From positions 155,186 through 219,185 of the forward strand of contig DPKJ01000012.1 of the NCBI GenBank assembly GCA_003542575.1: a stretch of DNA of 64,000 nucleotides, written 5' to 3'. Both the position numbers and the translations under genes were made by a program. Source of the stretch: Rikenellaceae bacterium. GTDB taxonomy: Bacteria; Bacteroidota; Bacteroidia; Bacteroidales; UBA932. This document shows positions 19,190 through 27,787 of the stretch, piece by piece. The notes under the pieces were generated by a model. That model searched no databases. It was not told the DNA's origin and worked only from the letters and a program-made list of their open reading frames with translations. The stretch's first letter is position 1; every line of letters begins with the position of its first letter.

Positions 19190-19920
19190 ATCCCTTCATA
19201 ATCGGGAAATCGTTAATTGAAGGAGCTCTCTCAAAAGATCTTTCTCAATACCCTCAAGGGATTGTTGTTGTCATTGACAAACCTTACGGCTGGACTTCGG
19301 CAGATGCTGTAAGGAAGATTAAATTTATGACTCAAAGGTGGTTTGGGCTAAAAAATATAAAGGTGGGACATGCCGGAACGCTAGACCCTCTTGCGACCGG
19401 AATACTTCTTATTTGCATAGGCAAAGCCACAAAAATGGCAGATACTCTTCAGTCTCAAAAAAAAGAGTACATAGCCGAAATAACCTTCGGGGCGACTACT
19501 CCATCTTACGACCTTGAAAAAGAGATAGATGCTACCTATCCCTTTGAGCATATTACAAGAAAATCAATTGAAGATATTCTCCCGGTCATGTCGGGAGAGA
19601 TTGACCAGATTCCACCGGTATTCTCTGCCAAACTTATCAACGGTAAAAGAGCCTATGAATATGCACGGGAGGGAAAAGAGACTGAGATGAAACCTTCAAG
19701 GATTTCAATTTACGGCCTTGAGATTGTATCATGGAACTCACCTGTTCTTAGAATTGCTATCTCATGCAGTAAAGGCACCTACATTCGTTCATTTGCACGT
19801 GATATTGGATTGGAACTCAACAGCGGAGCGCATCTTTCAGGTTTGGTGAGATCGGCTTCGGGAGATTTCAGAGTTGAGGATGCAATAAATATCGATAATT
19901 TGAAACTTTTTCTTGAATAA
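19186..19920 (+). CDS. truB: tRNA pseudouridine(55) synthase TruB
   Basis: Makes pseudouridine 55 in the T-loop of tRNAs. The catalytic block VGHAGTLDPLATGIL (about residues 62-76, with the catalytic Asp) and KEYIAEITFG, plus the later CSKGTYIRSFARDIG, are diagnostic. The start GIVVVIDKPYGWTSADAV near residue 25 is also standard. At 244 residues it lacks the C-terminal PUA extension of E. coli TruB, as many Bacteroidetes enzymes do. Coupled to rpiB by a 4-base overlap. Confidence 0.95.
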   Translation: MNPFIIGKSLIEGALSKDLSQYPQGIVVVIDKPYGWTSADAVRKIKFMTQRWFGLKNIKVGHAGTLDPLATGILLICIGKATKMADTLQSQKKEYIAEITFGATTPSYDLEKEIDATYPFEHITRKSIEDILPVMSGEIDQIPPVFSAKLINGKRAYEYAREGKETEMKPSRISIYGLEIVSWNSPVLRIAISCSKGTYIRSFARDIGLELNSGAHLSGLVRSASGDFRVEDAINIDNLKLFLE

Positions 19921-19930
19921 TTCGTATAAT

Positions 19931-19965
19931 AGAGTACTTGTTTAATTTTTTTTAAAACAAACTCT
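19931..19965 (+). other. Bulged hairpin just upstream of the queA start
   Basis: An imperfect inverted repeat in the 48-base truB-queA gap: AGAGT (19931-19935) and TTGTTT (19938-19943) pair with AAACAA (19955-19960) and ACTCT (19961-19965), leaving a 2-base bulge and a T-rich loop. It ends 3 bases before the queA ATG at 19969. It could be a weak terminator for truB or could occlude the queA start. It has no resemblance to a preQ1 riboswitch. Confidence 0.35.
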
Positions 19966-19968
19966 GTT

Positions 19969-21018
19969 ATGAAATTATCTCAATTTAATTATCAGCTTAA
20001 TCCTGAGCAGATTGCAAAATACCCTTCAAAACATCGCGACGAATCAAGACTTCTTGTTTTGAACAGAAAAACCGGTGAAATTGAACACAAGGTATTTAAA
20101 GATATTCTTGAATATTGCTCAGAAGAGGACATCTTCATTTTTAACAACACAAAGGTATTTCCAGCCAGATTATATGGGAACAAAGAGAAAACCGGAGCTG
20201 AGATTGAGGTATTTCTCTTAAGAGAGCTTAACAGAGATCAAAGACTGTGGGATGTTTTAGTAGATCCAGCAAGAAAGATAAGAATCGGCAATAAACTCTA
20301 TTTCGGAGAAAATGACAATCTGGTTGCAGAGGTAATTGATAACACAACATCCAGAGGAAGAACCCTTCGTTTCCTTTTTGATGGCACTCACGACGAGTTT
20401 AAGGCAACACTGTTTAAAATGGGAGAGATGCCGGTACCTAAATGGATAAGGGCAAAAGCAGAAACTCTTGACATTGAGAGATATCAAACTATTTTTGCTG
20501 AGCACGAAGGTGCAGTTGCAGCCCCTGCAGCTGGTCTCCATTTCAGCCGGGAGCTTCTCAAAAGAATGGATATTAAAGGAGTTTGTTCTACTTTCATAAC
20601 TCTCCATATGGGACTGGGTCATTTTCGCACAGTTGATGTTGAAGATCTTTCAAAGCACAAAATGGATTCCGAACAGGTGATTATCACCGAAGAGAGTGCA
20701 AACCAAATTAACAAGGCAAAAGCTAAAGGAAGAAAGGTGTTTGCTGTAGGGGCAACGGTAATGCGCGCTATAGAGACATCGGTAACTACACGCAGCGAAC
20801 TTAAGCCATTCAACGGATGGACCAACAAATTTATCTTCCCTCCCTACTCTTTCTCAATAGCTGACGCATTCATAACAAACTTTCAGTTGCCTCAGTCAAC
20901 AATGCTAATGACAGCAGCAGCATTCGGAGGTTTTGAGAATGTAATGAAGGCATATAATGTAGCAATAAAAGAGGGCTACAAATTTGGCACATATGGTGAC
21001 GCACTTCTTATAATTTGA
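19969..21018 (+). CDS. queA: S-adenosylmethionine:tRNA ribosyltransferase-isomerase QueA
   Basis: Transfers and isomerises the ribose of SAM onto 7-aminomethyl-deazaguanine in tRNA, making epoxyqueuosine. Motifs include DESRLLVLNRKTGEIEH, the segment FNNTKVFPARL, GAVAAPAAGLHFS, TLHMGLGHFRTV, and the C-terminal NFQLPQSTMLMTAAAFGG. The length of 349 is normal. A strong terminator follows at 21081-21112, so this gene ends its transcript. Confidence 0.96.
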   Translation: MKLSQFNYQLNPEQIAKYPSKHRDESRLLVLNRKTGEIEHKVFKDILEYCSEEDIFIFNNTKVFPARLYGNKEKTGAEIEVFLLRELNRDQRLWDVLVDPARKIRIGNKLYFGENDNLVAEVIDNTTSRGRTLRFLFDGTHDEFKATLFKMGEMPVPKWIRAKAETLDIERYQTIFAEHEGAVAAPAAGLHFSRELLKRMDIKGVCSTFITLHMGLGHFRTVDVEDLSKHKMDSEQVIITEESANQINKAKAKGRKVFAVGATVMRAIETSVTTRSELKPFNGWTNKFIFPPYSFSIADAFITNFQLPQSTMLMTAAAFGGFENVMKAYNVAIKEGYKFGTYGDALLII

Positions 21019-21080
21019 TAATATCCCGGCAATTGACGATTTGTCACTCAGATTTATCTGATTTTAAATTTTATATTTAG

Positions 21081-21117
21081 AAAAAAAAGAGAGGAATACA
21101 TCCTCTCTTTTTATTTT
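21081..21117 (+). terminator. Rho-independent terminator after queA
   Basis: A 12-base perfect stem (AAAAAGAGAGGA at 21084-21095 against TCCTCTCTTTTT at 21101-21112) with a 5-base loop ATACA, ending in a T-rich run. It separates queA from dprA. Confidence 0.85.
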
Positions 21118-21133
21118 GTCTCCTTTTAAATCT

Positions 21134-22255
21134 ATGGATAGAGACGAAAAGATTTACACCGCAGCTCTGAATTCGATATTCAGATATAACGGAGGTCCGG
21201 CAAGAGAGCTGATAGCTGTTGCCGGAAGTGCAGAGAGTGTTTTCAGAATGAATGAGAGTGAACTCAGAGGGTTGTTTGGCGGAAGAGAATACTCATTCAT
21301 GAAAGAGATCCTCTGTAAAACTGTGCTTGATGAGGCAGAGAAAGAGTTAGTCTGGGCTGAAAGATCCGGGATTGAAATCTTGTTCTCAACTGACATTTCA
21401 GGGGGATATCCAAAAAGGTTACTTGAGTGCGAAGATTATCCTCTTCTTATCTATAAAAGAGGGTCATCTCCTCTTGAGGCAAGAGTTGTTATCTCGGTTG
21501 TCGGGACTAGGAGAGCTACCATTAACGGAATAAATATCTGTAAAAAAATCATAGGAGACCTGGCATCTTCCGGACTAAACCCGCTAATTGTCAGTGGACT
21601 TGCATTTGGGATAGATATAACCGCACATAAGTGTGCTCTGGAAAATAATCTCAGGACAATAGCCGTTTTGGGGAACAGCCCTGACACCGTTTATCCGGTA
21701 AGTCACGGCAAATATTCAGCCCTGATAGAGCGTAATGGAGCACTTATAACAGAGTTTCCCAGAAATAGTCTCAGCTTTAAGATCAATTTTATCCGTCGTA
21801 ACAGAATAATTGCAGGCATGGCTGATGCCGTGATAATTGCAGAGTCGGGTGAGAAGGGGGGCTCTATGATTACAGCATCTCTTGCAGCATCATACGACAG
21901 AGATGTCTTTGCAATCCCGGGAAGATTTGGTGATATTCAGTCCAAAGGCTGCAATTTACTAATATCCAAAAATCTGGCTTCGTTATTTTACAGTACTGAA
22001 TCATTCATTGACCAGATGGGCTGGCAGGATTTAATCTGTAAAAAGAGACCTGAACAACAGATTCTCTTCGCCTTAGAGAGCAGAGAAAAAGAAAAAATTT
22101 TAGTAGCTTTGACATCCGCTTCGGAACTTAATATTGACGAGATAAAAAGAATTACCGGCATAGCCGTTCCTCTTTTGTCATCCTCTCTTGTTGAACTGGA
22201 GCTGGAGGGTAAGGTTGCGGCTCTGCCCGGCAAAAGGTACTCAATAATTCAGTAG
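21134..22255 (+). CDS. dprA: DNA-processing protein DprA (Smf)
   Basis: Binds incoming single-stranded DNA and loads RecA during transformation. I place the start at ATG 21134 (373 residues); the frame can be extended to a TTG at 21116, but that lies almost on the queA terminator. The Rossmann-like DprA core is seen in VVGTRRATINGINIC, VSGLAFGIDITAHK and VLGNSPDTVYPVSH, then GGSMITASLAASYDRDVFAIPG. The last ~65 residues (about 305-373) look like the winged-helix DML1-type tail. Ends 9 bases before tatD. Confidence 0.93.
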   Translation: MDRDEKIYTAALNSIFRYNGGPARELIAVAGSAESVFRMNESELRGLFGGREYSFMKEILCKTVLDEAEKELVWAERSGIEILFSTDISGGYPKRLLECEDYPLLIYKRGSSPLEARVVISVVGTRRATINGINICKKIIGDLASSGLNPLIVSGLAFGIDITAHKCALENNLRTIAVLGNSPDTVYPVSHGKYSALIERNGALITEFPRNSLSFKINFIRRNRIIAGMADAVIIAESGEKGGSMITASLAASYDRDVFAIPGRFGDIQSKGCNLLISKNLASLFYSTESFIDQMGWQDLICKKRPEQQILFALESREKEKILVALTSASELNIDEIKRITGIAVPLLSSSLVELELEGKVAALPGKRYSIIQ

Positions 22256-22264
22256 ACCATATAA

Positions 22265-23038
22265 ATGTTAAAATATATTGATACACACTCTCACCTCTAT
22301 GACTCCGATTTTGAAATCGACATAGCTGAGGTAACAGAGAGATCTAAATGCAACGGCATATTTAAAGTTGTTATGCCCTCCGTTGATAGTACAACACATC
22401 CGGCAATGATGAATCTCGCCGGCAGCTTGCCCGGGTTTGCATTCCCGGCCATCGGATTACACCCTACATCTGTAAAAGATAATTGGCGTCAGGAGCTTGA
22501 CTTTGTCATAGACTCTGCAGATAAAAACACTTATGTTGCTGTTGGGGAGATTGGTCTGGACGGCTACTGGTCTAAAGAGTTTATGAATGAGCAAATTACT
22601 GTTTTCGAAGAGCAACTCAGGCTAGCCTCTGAAAGAGATTTGCCGGTAATTATTCACTCAAGAGATGCAACTGAAGAGATTTTCAACTCTCTTGAGAGGT
22701 GTAAGGAGATGAATATCCGAGGCGTTTTTCATGCCTTCTCTGGAAGCTATGAAACAGCATGCAGAATATTTTCATACGGAAATTTTAAGTTGGGTATCGG
22801 AGGAGTAATAACTTTCAAAAACAGTAATTTACCAAAAGTTATTGAAAAGGCAGGCCTCGATAAAATTTTGCTGGAGACAGATTCCCCATGGTTATCACCT
22901 GTACCTTATAGGGGAAAGAGAAACGAGCCATCTTATATTACACTTATTGCAGAAAAGATTGCACAGATAAAAGGCTGTTCAATTGAGGAGGTTGCTCAGA
23001 TTACAACCCTAAACGCCGGGCAGATGTTTAAACTCTGA
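22265..23038 (+). CDS. tatD: TatD family metal-dependent DNase
   Basis: A TIM-barrel metallohydrolase of the TatD family, implicated in DNA 3'-end processing. Metal-binding landmarks: DTHSHLYD at residues 6-13, the Glu in AVGEIGLDGYW, IIHSRDAT, FHAFSGS, and ETDSPWLSPVPYRGKRNEP near 203-221. Length 257 is typical. It appears to form an operon with dprA. Family membership is sure; the natural substrate is not. Confidence 0.93.
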   Translation: MLKYIDTHSHLYDSDFEIDIAEVTERSKCNGIFKVVMPSVDSTTHPAMMNLAGSLPGFAFPAIGLHPTSVKDNWRQELDFVIDSADKNTYVAVGEIGLDGYWSKEFMNEQITVFEEQLRLASERDLPVIIHSRDATEEIFNSLERCKEMNIRGVFHAFSGSYETACRIFSYGNFKLGIGGVITFKNSNLPKVIEKAGLDKILLETDSPWLSPVPYRGKRNEPSYITLIAEKIAQIKGCSIEEVAQITTLNAGQMFKL

Positions 23039-23081
23039 TGTTTTATTATCTTTATCTTTATTACACAATCTATACAATAAA

Positions 23082-24116
23082 ATGAAGTCTAAAATATTGC
23101 TGATATACACCGGTGGGACAATCGGCATGAAGCAGGACCCCGAAAACGGAGCTCTGGTTCCATTTAACTTTGATCAGATACTCGAAGAGGTGCCTGAATT
23201 GAAAAAATTTGCATATCAGATTGATACCTTCTCTTTCCATCCCCCAATAGATTCATCCGAAATTGAGACGGGGTTCTGGCAGGAGATTGCAGTGCTCATT
23301 GGAAGTAAATATGATTCATACGACGGATTTGTGATACTGCATGGTACCGATACAATGTCCTTCTCTGCATCTGCTCTAAGTTTTATGCTTGAAAATCTGG
23401 AAAAGCCGGTTATTTTTACAGGAAGTCAGCTGCCAATAGGAATGCTCAGAACAGATGGAAAGGAGAATCTTATATCTTCTATAGAGATTGCAGCAGCAAA
23501 AGATGAACATGGCAGGGCAATGGTTCCTGAGGTGTGTATCTACTTTGAGAGTCAGCTGTACAGAGGAAACAGAACAACAAAGCATAACGCCGAAAATTTC
23601 AGAGCCTTCAGATCATCTAACTTCCCGTGTCTTGCTGAGGCAGGGGTACACATCAGGTATAATACTTCATTTATCAATTATCCAAAAACATGGGGTAATA
23701 AACTGAATGTTAACACCTCTCTTGATACAAATGTCGCTATCCTCAAAATTTTCCCGGGTATCTCACATCAGGTTGTAAGCGGAATTCTTAATTCAAAAGG
23801 GTTGAGGGCAATCATTCTGGAGACATACGGTTCGGGGAATGCCCCTACAAAGCCCTGGCTTATGGATATTCTTAGAGAAGCAATAGCCCAAGGCATCATT
23901 ATATTGAATATAACACAGTGTCAGGCAGGGAGTGTAGATATGGATGCATATTCAACCGGTATACTCCTTAAGATGATGGGAGTTGTGAGCGGGTTCGACT
24001 GTACAACTGAGGCAGCGATTACCAAAATATTTTTTTTATTAGGGCACAATTTTGACAATCAAACTATTAAGGATTTTTTACAGAAAAACTTGAGAGGAGA
24101 AATTACAATCAATTAG
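23082..24116 (+). CDS. ansA: Type I (cytoplasmic-type) L-asparaginase
   Basis: Hydrolyses asparagine to aspartate and ammonia. Two catalytic threonine motifs are visible: YTGGTIGMKQDP at about residues 10-21 and FVILHGTDTMSFSASAL at about 83-99. No signal peptide is present, matching the cytoplasmic type I group. The 344 residues are normal. It follows tatD after 43 bases, with a possible imperfect -7 box (TATCTTTA) between them, so its transcription may be partly separate. Confidence 0.93.
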   Translation: MKSKILLIYTGGTIGMKQDPENGALVPFNFDQILEEVPELKKFAYQIDTFSFHPPIDSSEIETGFWQEIAVLIGSKYDSYDGFVILHGTDTMSFSASALSFMLENLEKPVIFTGSQLPIGMLRTDGKENLISSIEIAAAKDEHGRAMVPEVCIYFESQLYRGNRTTKHNAENFRAFRSSNFPCLAEAGVHIRYNTSFINYPKTWGNKLNVNTSLDTNVAILKIFPGISHQVVSGILNSKGLRAIILETYGSGNAPTKPWLMDILREAIAQGIIILNITQCQAGSVDMDAYSTGILLKMMGVVSGFDCTTEAAITKIFFLLGHNFDNQTIKDFLQKNLRGEITIN

Positions 24117-24220
24117 TGTATGTTAAAAAAACTTTTTAAATTGCACGATAATTAACTCTGGTTTGGAAACAGATAACTATTTAAAATACATTGTTTAATA
24201 CTTTAATCATTCAAAAATTT

Positions 24221-24961
24221 ATGAAAAAATTTTTCATGTTTTTGGCAGTAATTGGTTTCATTGCCATCTCTGCACAGTATGCTGCTGCTCAAACTCCGGA
24301 TCCTTCATCAGATCTGACAGTACAACAGGAAACTCCTATTCATCAGCAGCTTAAAACCAAATTCATCGAGGGTGGAGCCGGCTTTATGGCCACAGTGCTT
24401 TTGTGTCTTATCTTTGGTTTAGCCATTGCAATCGAAAGAATAATTTATTTGAACCTTGCAACTACAAATGCAGAAAAGCTTCTGAAGAAAATTGAAGAGG
24501 CGTATGCTACAGGAGGAGTAGAAGCAGCTAAAGAGGTTTGCCGAAACACCAGGGGTCCGGTAGCAAGTATTTTCTACCAGGGTCTTGCCAGAGCAGACGA
24601 AGGCATTGAAGTTGTTGAAAAATCAGTTGTTTCATACGGTTCTGTTCAAATGAGCCAGATGGAAAATGGTCTTTCATGGATTCAGCTCTTTATCTCTATC
24701 GCTCCGATGTTAGGTTTCCTTGGAACAGTAATTGGTATGATCGCTGCCTTTGACGCTATCGAGGCTGCAGGTGATATCTCTCCAAACATTGTTGCAGGAG
24801 GTATTAAAGTGGCTTTGATAACAACCGTTGCAGGTCTAGTTGTAGCTATTATTCTTCAAATTTTCTACAACTACCTTGTGTCTAAAATTGACGCTATCGT
24901 AGTTACAATGGAAGATGCATCTATCTCGCTAATAGACATTTTAGTAAAAGCTAAAAAATAA
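24221..24961 (+). CDS. exbB: ExbB/TolQ-family proton channel protein
   Basis: MotA/TolQ/ExbB family subunit of an inner-membrane proton-driven energizer. I use the ATG at 24221 (246 residues, starting MKKFFMFLAV); a TTG at 24191 would add a non-conserved leader. Three membrane segments are seen: the N-terminal one (which may be cleaved as a signal sequence, AAAQTPDP), about 48-70, and the pair at about 145-175 and 187-215 with SIAPMLGFLGTVIGMI, the family signature. It heads a four-gene set with a small membrane protein and two ExbD proteins. Confidence 0.93.
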   Translation: MKKFFMFLAVIGFIAISAQYAAAQTPDPSSDLTVQQETPIHQQLKTKFIEGGAGFMATVLLCLIFGLAIAIERIIYLNLATTNAEKLLKKIEEAYATGGVEAAKEVCRNTRGPVASIFYQGLARADEGIEVVEKSVVSYGSVQMSQMENGLSWIQLFISIAPMLGFLGTVIGMIAAFDAIEAAGDISPNIVAGGIKVALITTVAGLVVAIILQIFYNYLVSKIDAIVVTMEDASISLIDILVKAKK

Positions 24962-24967
24962 ATTTTT

Positions 24968-25381
24968 ATGTCAAAATTTGTTAAATATATAACATATCTA
25001 CTGATTGGTTTAGCGGTGATTATTACTATTGCCTTTTTCTCCAACAAGGAAGCTATGCTTGACACGTTTCTGTTCTACGGATACATCCTGTTCGGTATAG
25101 CTGCTGTGGCGGCAATAGGAATGCCTCTTTTTAATATGTTCGATAATCCGAAATCATTTAAAAAGATACTCATCAACCTGCTAATCGTTGTAGTAGTTGT
25201 CGGAGTTGCCTACCTACTGGCTTCCGGCGATCCGCTTTCAAATGTAAACATAACTCCGGAACCTACCGCTAACACATTGAAAATTACGGACACAGGTCTT
25301 ATCCTTGTCTACATTTTGTTTGGCTTGTCTGTCATCTCGATCATAGCCGGCAGTGTTGTTAATATGGTTAGAAACCGTTAA
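24968..25381 (+). CDS. Small membrane protein within the exbB-exbD locus, function unknown
   Basis: A 137-residue protein with about four hydrophobic segments (approximate residues 7-23, 32-55, 64-86 and 108-133) and short loops. I recognise no motif that assigns an activity. It lies 6 bases after exbB and 12 bases before exbD, so it is almost certainly co-expressed with them and may be an accessory subunit of the ExbBD complex. That role is inference from position only. Confidence 0.85.
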   Translation: MSKFVKYITYLLIGLAVIITIAFFSNKEAMLDTFLFYGYILFGIAAVAAIGMPLFNMFDNPKSFKKILINLLIVVVVVGVAYLLASGDPLSNVNITPEPTANTLKITDTGLILVYILFGLSVISIIAGSVVNMVRNR

Positions 25382-25393
25382 TAAAAATTTAAT

Positions 25394-25972
25394 ATGGCAA
25401 GACCAGTAAAGGAAATCAATGCAGGTTCGATGGCCGACATCGCCTTCTTGCTTCTTATATTCTTTTTGATGGTAACAACAATGGATATAGAATCAGGTTT
25501 GCAACGTCGTCTTCCACCTATGCCGGATGAAAACCAAAAACAGGACGATATTCAGGTAAACAGAAGAAATATTCTTGTGGTTCGCCTGAACGATTCTGAC
25601 GGACTTTTGGCCGGTGGTGAGATGATGAATGTTACCATGCTAAAAGACAAGGCTAAAGAGTTCCTGTTGAACCCGGCTAATGATGTATCTCTTCCAGAAA
25701 AAGAGGAGAAAATTATTGAAGGTTTTGGTCCTTTTCAAGTTTCCAAAGGAGTTATTTCTCTGCAAAACACACGCGGCACCAGTTATAAGGCATACATTGA
25801 GGTTCAGAACGAACTTGTGAAAGCCGTTAACGAAATTCGTGATGATTTTGCAATGGTGAATTTCGGTAAAAAGTATATTGCCCTCGACGAAGACAGACAA
25901 AGAATCGTCAGGGATGCAATTCCTCAGAATATTTCCGAAGCAGAGCCTAAGGATACAGGTAGAAAACGTTAA
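25394..25972 (+). CDS. exbD: ExbD/TolR-family protein (first copy)
   Basis: Biopolymer transport protein: short cytoplasmic start, one membrane helix (about residues 14-30) and a periplasmic domain. The helix SMADIAFLLLIFFLMVTTM carries the conserved Asp (about residue 15) that couples proton flow in ExbD/TolR. The 192-residue length exceeds E. coli ExbD (141); the extra is a periplasmic insert around residues 75-125. It sits 14 bases before a second exbD, giving two non-identical D subunits beside one B subunit. Confidence 0.92.
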   Translation: MARPVKEINAGSMADIAFLLLIFFLMVTTMDIESGLQRRLPPMPDENQKQDDIQVNRRNILVVRLNDSDGLLAGGEMMNVTMLKDKAKEFLLNPANDVSLPEKEEKIIEGFGPFQVSKGVISLQNTRGTSYKAYIEVQNELVKAVNEIRDDFAMVNFGKKYIALDEDRQRIVRDAIPQNISEAEPKDTGRKR

Positions 25973-25986
25973 AACAGGTTTGTAAA

Positions 25987-26466
25987 ATGGCAAAATTTAA
26001 TAAAAAAGGTAAAAAGGATGTTCCTGCTATGAGCACGGCATCACTACCCGATATTGTATTCATGATTTTGTTCTTCTTTATGGTTTCAACCAGCATGCGT
26101 CAAACAGATCGTCTGGTTACTGTAAAGGTGCCTGAAGCTACCGAAATCGCAAAACTTGAAAGGAAGGACCTCGCTGCTTATATATATGTTGGTACACCTA
26201 TTCCGAGCAGACAAGCTCAGTTTGGTACCGATGCACGTATTCAGTTGAATGACGCATTCAAAACTGTTAACGACATCAGAGACTTTATTGCAGCCGAAAG
26301 AGAGACTAAAAGCGAAGTTGACCGTCAGTTTATGACAGTATCGATAAAAGCAGACGAAAATGTTCGAATGGGTATCGTAACCGATATCAAACAAGAACTT
26401 AGAAGGACATCTGCTCTTAAGATAATGTATAATGCCCGTAAGGCAGATACACAGTTCGGCAATTAA
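25987..26466 (+). CDS. exbD: ExbD/TolR-family protein (second copy)
   Basis: A 159-residue ExbD homologue. The membrane helix (about 17-36, ASLPDIVFMILFFFMVSTSM) again has the conserved Asp, here in LPDIVF, followed by a periplasmic domain. It differs strongly in sequence from the copy just upstream, so it is an old paralogue and not a recent duplicate. Probably forms a heteromeric complex with ExbB and the first ExbD to power TonB-dependent transport. Confidence 0.92.
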   Translation: MAKFNKKGKKDVPAMSTASLPDIVFMILFFFMVSTSMRQTDRLVTVKVPEATEIAKLERKDLAAYIYVGTPIPSRQAQFGTDARIQLNDAFKTVNDIRDFIAAERETKSEVDRQFMTVSIKADENVRMGIVTDIKQELRRTSALKIMYNARKADTQFGN

Positions 26467-26487
26467 GTTTGTACTATAATCTGGAAC

Positions 26488-26526
26488 AGGGTGGCCCTCT
26501 TTGAACAGAAGGACACCCTTTCTTGT
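26488..26526 (+). terminator. Probable terminator after the exbD pair
   Basis: AGGGTGGCC (26488-26496) pairs with GGACACCCT (26511-26519) with one mismatch, leaving a 14-base loop and a short T-containing tail (TTCTTGTAT). The stem is plausible but the T-run is weak, so read-through into the phosphatase gene is possible. Confidence 0.5.
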
Positions 26527-26558
26527 ATATATTTGTGTAACATTTAAAAAAATCCGGG

Positions 26559-27785
26559 ATGAAAACAAGACTACTTTCAATATTTATCTCTGTCATTGCC
26601 GTTATAACAACTATAACAGCACAAGAGAGACCTCAGTTCAGAGGAATGGGACAGATGCAGAAACCAAAATTCATATTCTACTTTATTGGTGACGGAATGG
26701 GGTTTGCCCAGGTATCTATGGCCGAAGCATATCTTGCATCTAAAAAAGGTGAGATATCAAATCACCCGCTTTCGTTTACAACCTTTCCGACTGCCGGCAT
26801 GGTAACAACCTACTCAGCAAGTTCATATATAACTTGCTCATCTGCAGCTGGTACAGCATTGGCTACAGGAATCAAAACAAATAACGGAATGTTAGGAGTA
26901 GATCCCCAGGGTAATAAATTAAGAAGTATCGCTTTTGATATCCAAAAAAGTGGAATACCTGTCGGAATTGTTTCAAATGTAACAATAGACCACGCAACAC
27001 CAGCTGCATTCTACGCAAACAGCACAAGTCGCAATAACTATTATGAGATAGCTGTCCAACTACCGGAAAGCGGATTTGAATTTTTTGGTGGTGGTGGTTT
27101 TGTTCAGCCTACAGGGCCGGACAAAGATCAAAAAGATATATACAAAGTGCTCGAGGATGGTGGCTACACTGTTGCAAGAGGAATTCAGGAGTATGTTTCA
27201 AAGAAGGGAGCAAAAAAGATGGCCCTTTTCCAGGAGAGAGGTAAAGAGGCAGATCTGCCATATGCTATCGATCGTACTCCAGGTGATTTAACTCTTAAAC
27301 AAGTAGTGGCAGCCGCAATTGACCACCTCTATGGTACAAAGGGCTTCTTCATAATGGCCGAAGGTGGAAAAATTGATTGGTCTGCACACAGTAACGACGG
27401 TTTAACAACAATTCTTGAGGTTTTGGATTTTTCCGATGCAATTGACGTTGCTGTTCAGTTTTACAAAAAATACCCAAATGAAACTCTTATTATTGTTACC
27501 GCAGATCACGAAACAGGTGGTATGGTAGTTGGCAGAGAAAAGGGATACGAGTTAAAACTTCATGAACTTGAACCTCAGAAAAAATCTATGGCTGTTGATA
27601 AAGATAACACTCCGGCATACGCAGAGCTAAACAAAAAGGCGAATATCGGATGGGCGACTTCATCTCACTCAGGTGTTGCTGTACCTATATTCACTATGGG
27701 AGCAGGAAGTAGGCTGTTTTCCGGCAGAATGGACAACACCGATATACCTAAAAGATTAATGACAATTCTTGGATTGCAACAATAA
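26559..27785 (+). CDS. Alkaline phosphatase (PhoA-like family), exported
   Basis: Periplasmic phosphomonoesterase. A signal peptide covers residues 1-21 (ending ITAQ). The metal-binding Asp is in FIGDGMGFAQ (D45); the nucleophile region is TCSSAAGTALATG with Ser94 as the likely nucleophile. Downstream MAEGGKIDWSAHSND, TADHETGG and SSHSG supply the remaining zinc and magnesium ligands. The residue before the nucleophile is Cys93 where E. coli PhoA has Asp101. Length 408 is typical. It is followed after 2 bases by a GHL10 gene. Confidence 0.92.
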   Translation: MKTRLLSIFISVIAVITTITAQERPQFRGMGQMQKPKFIFYFIGDGMGFAQVSMAEAYLASKKGEISNHPLSFTTFPTAGMVTTYSASSYITCSSAAGTALATGIKTNNGMLGVDPQGNKLRSIAFDIQKSGIPVGIVSNVTIDHATPAAFYANSTSRNNYYEIAVQLPESGFEFFGGGGFVQPTGPDKDQKDIYKVLEDGGYTVARGIQEYVSKKGAKKMALFQERGKEADLPYAIDRTPGDLTLKQVVAAAIDHLYGTKGFFIMAEGGKIDWSAHSNDGLTTILEVLDFSDAIDVAVQFYKKYPNETLIIVTADHETGGMVVGREKGYELKLHELEPQKKSMAVDKDNTPAYAELNKKANIGWATSSHSGVAVPIFTMGAGSRLFSGRMDNTDIPKRLMTILGLQQ

Positions 27786-27787
27786 TT

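Noticed and set aside
19921..19968. preQ1 riboswitch upstream of queA
   Set aside because: The gap is only 48 bases and lacks the C-rich loop and A-rich tail pattern of preQ1 aptamers; only a simple bulged hairpin is present.
24117..24220. Bacteroidetes promoter before exbB
   Set aside because: Several near matches (for example TTTG about 20 bases before TACATTGT) have two mismatches in the -7 box; too weak to list as a feature.
26086..26580. 164-residue open frame on the - strand
   Set aside because: Antisense to the second exbD and the following gap; no recognisable domain and the + strand gene is certain.
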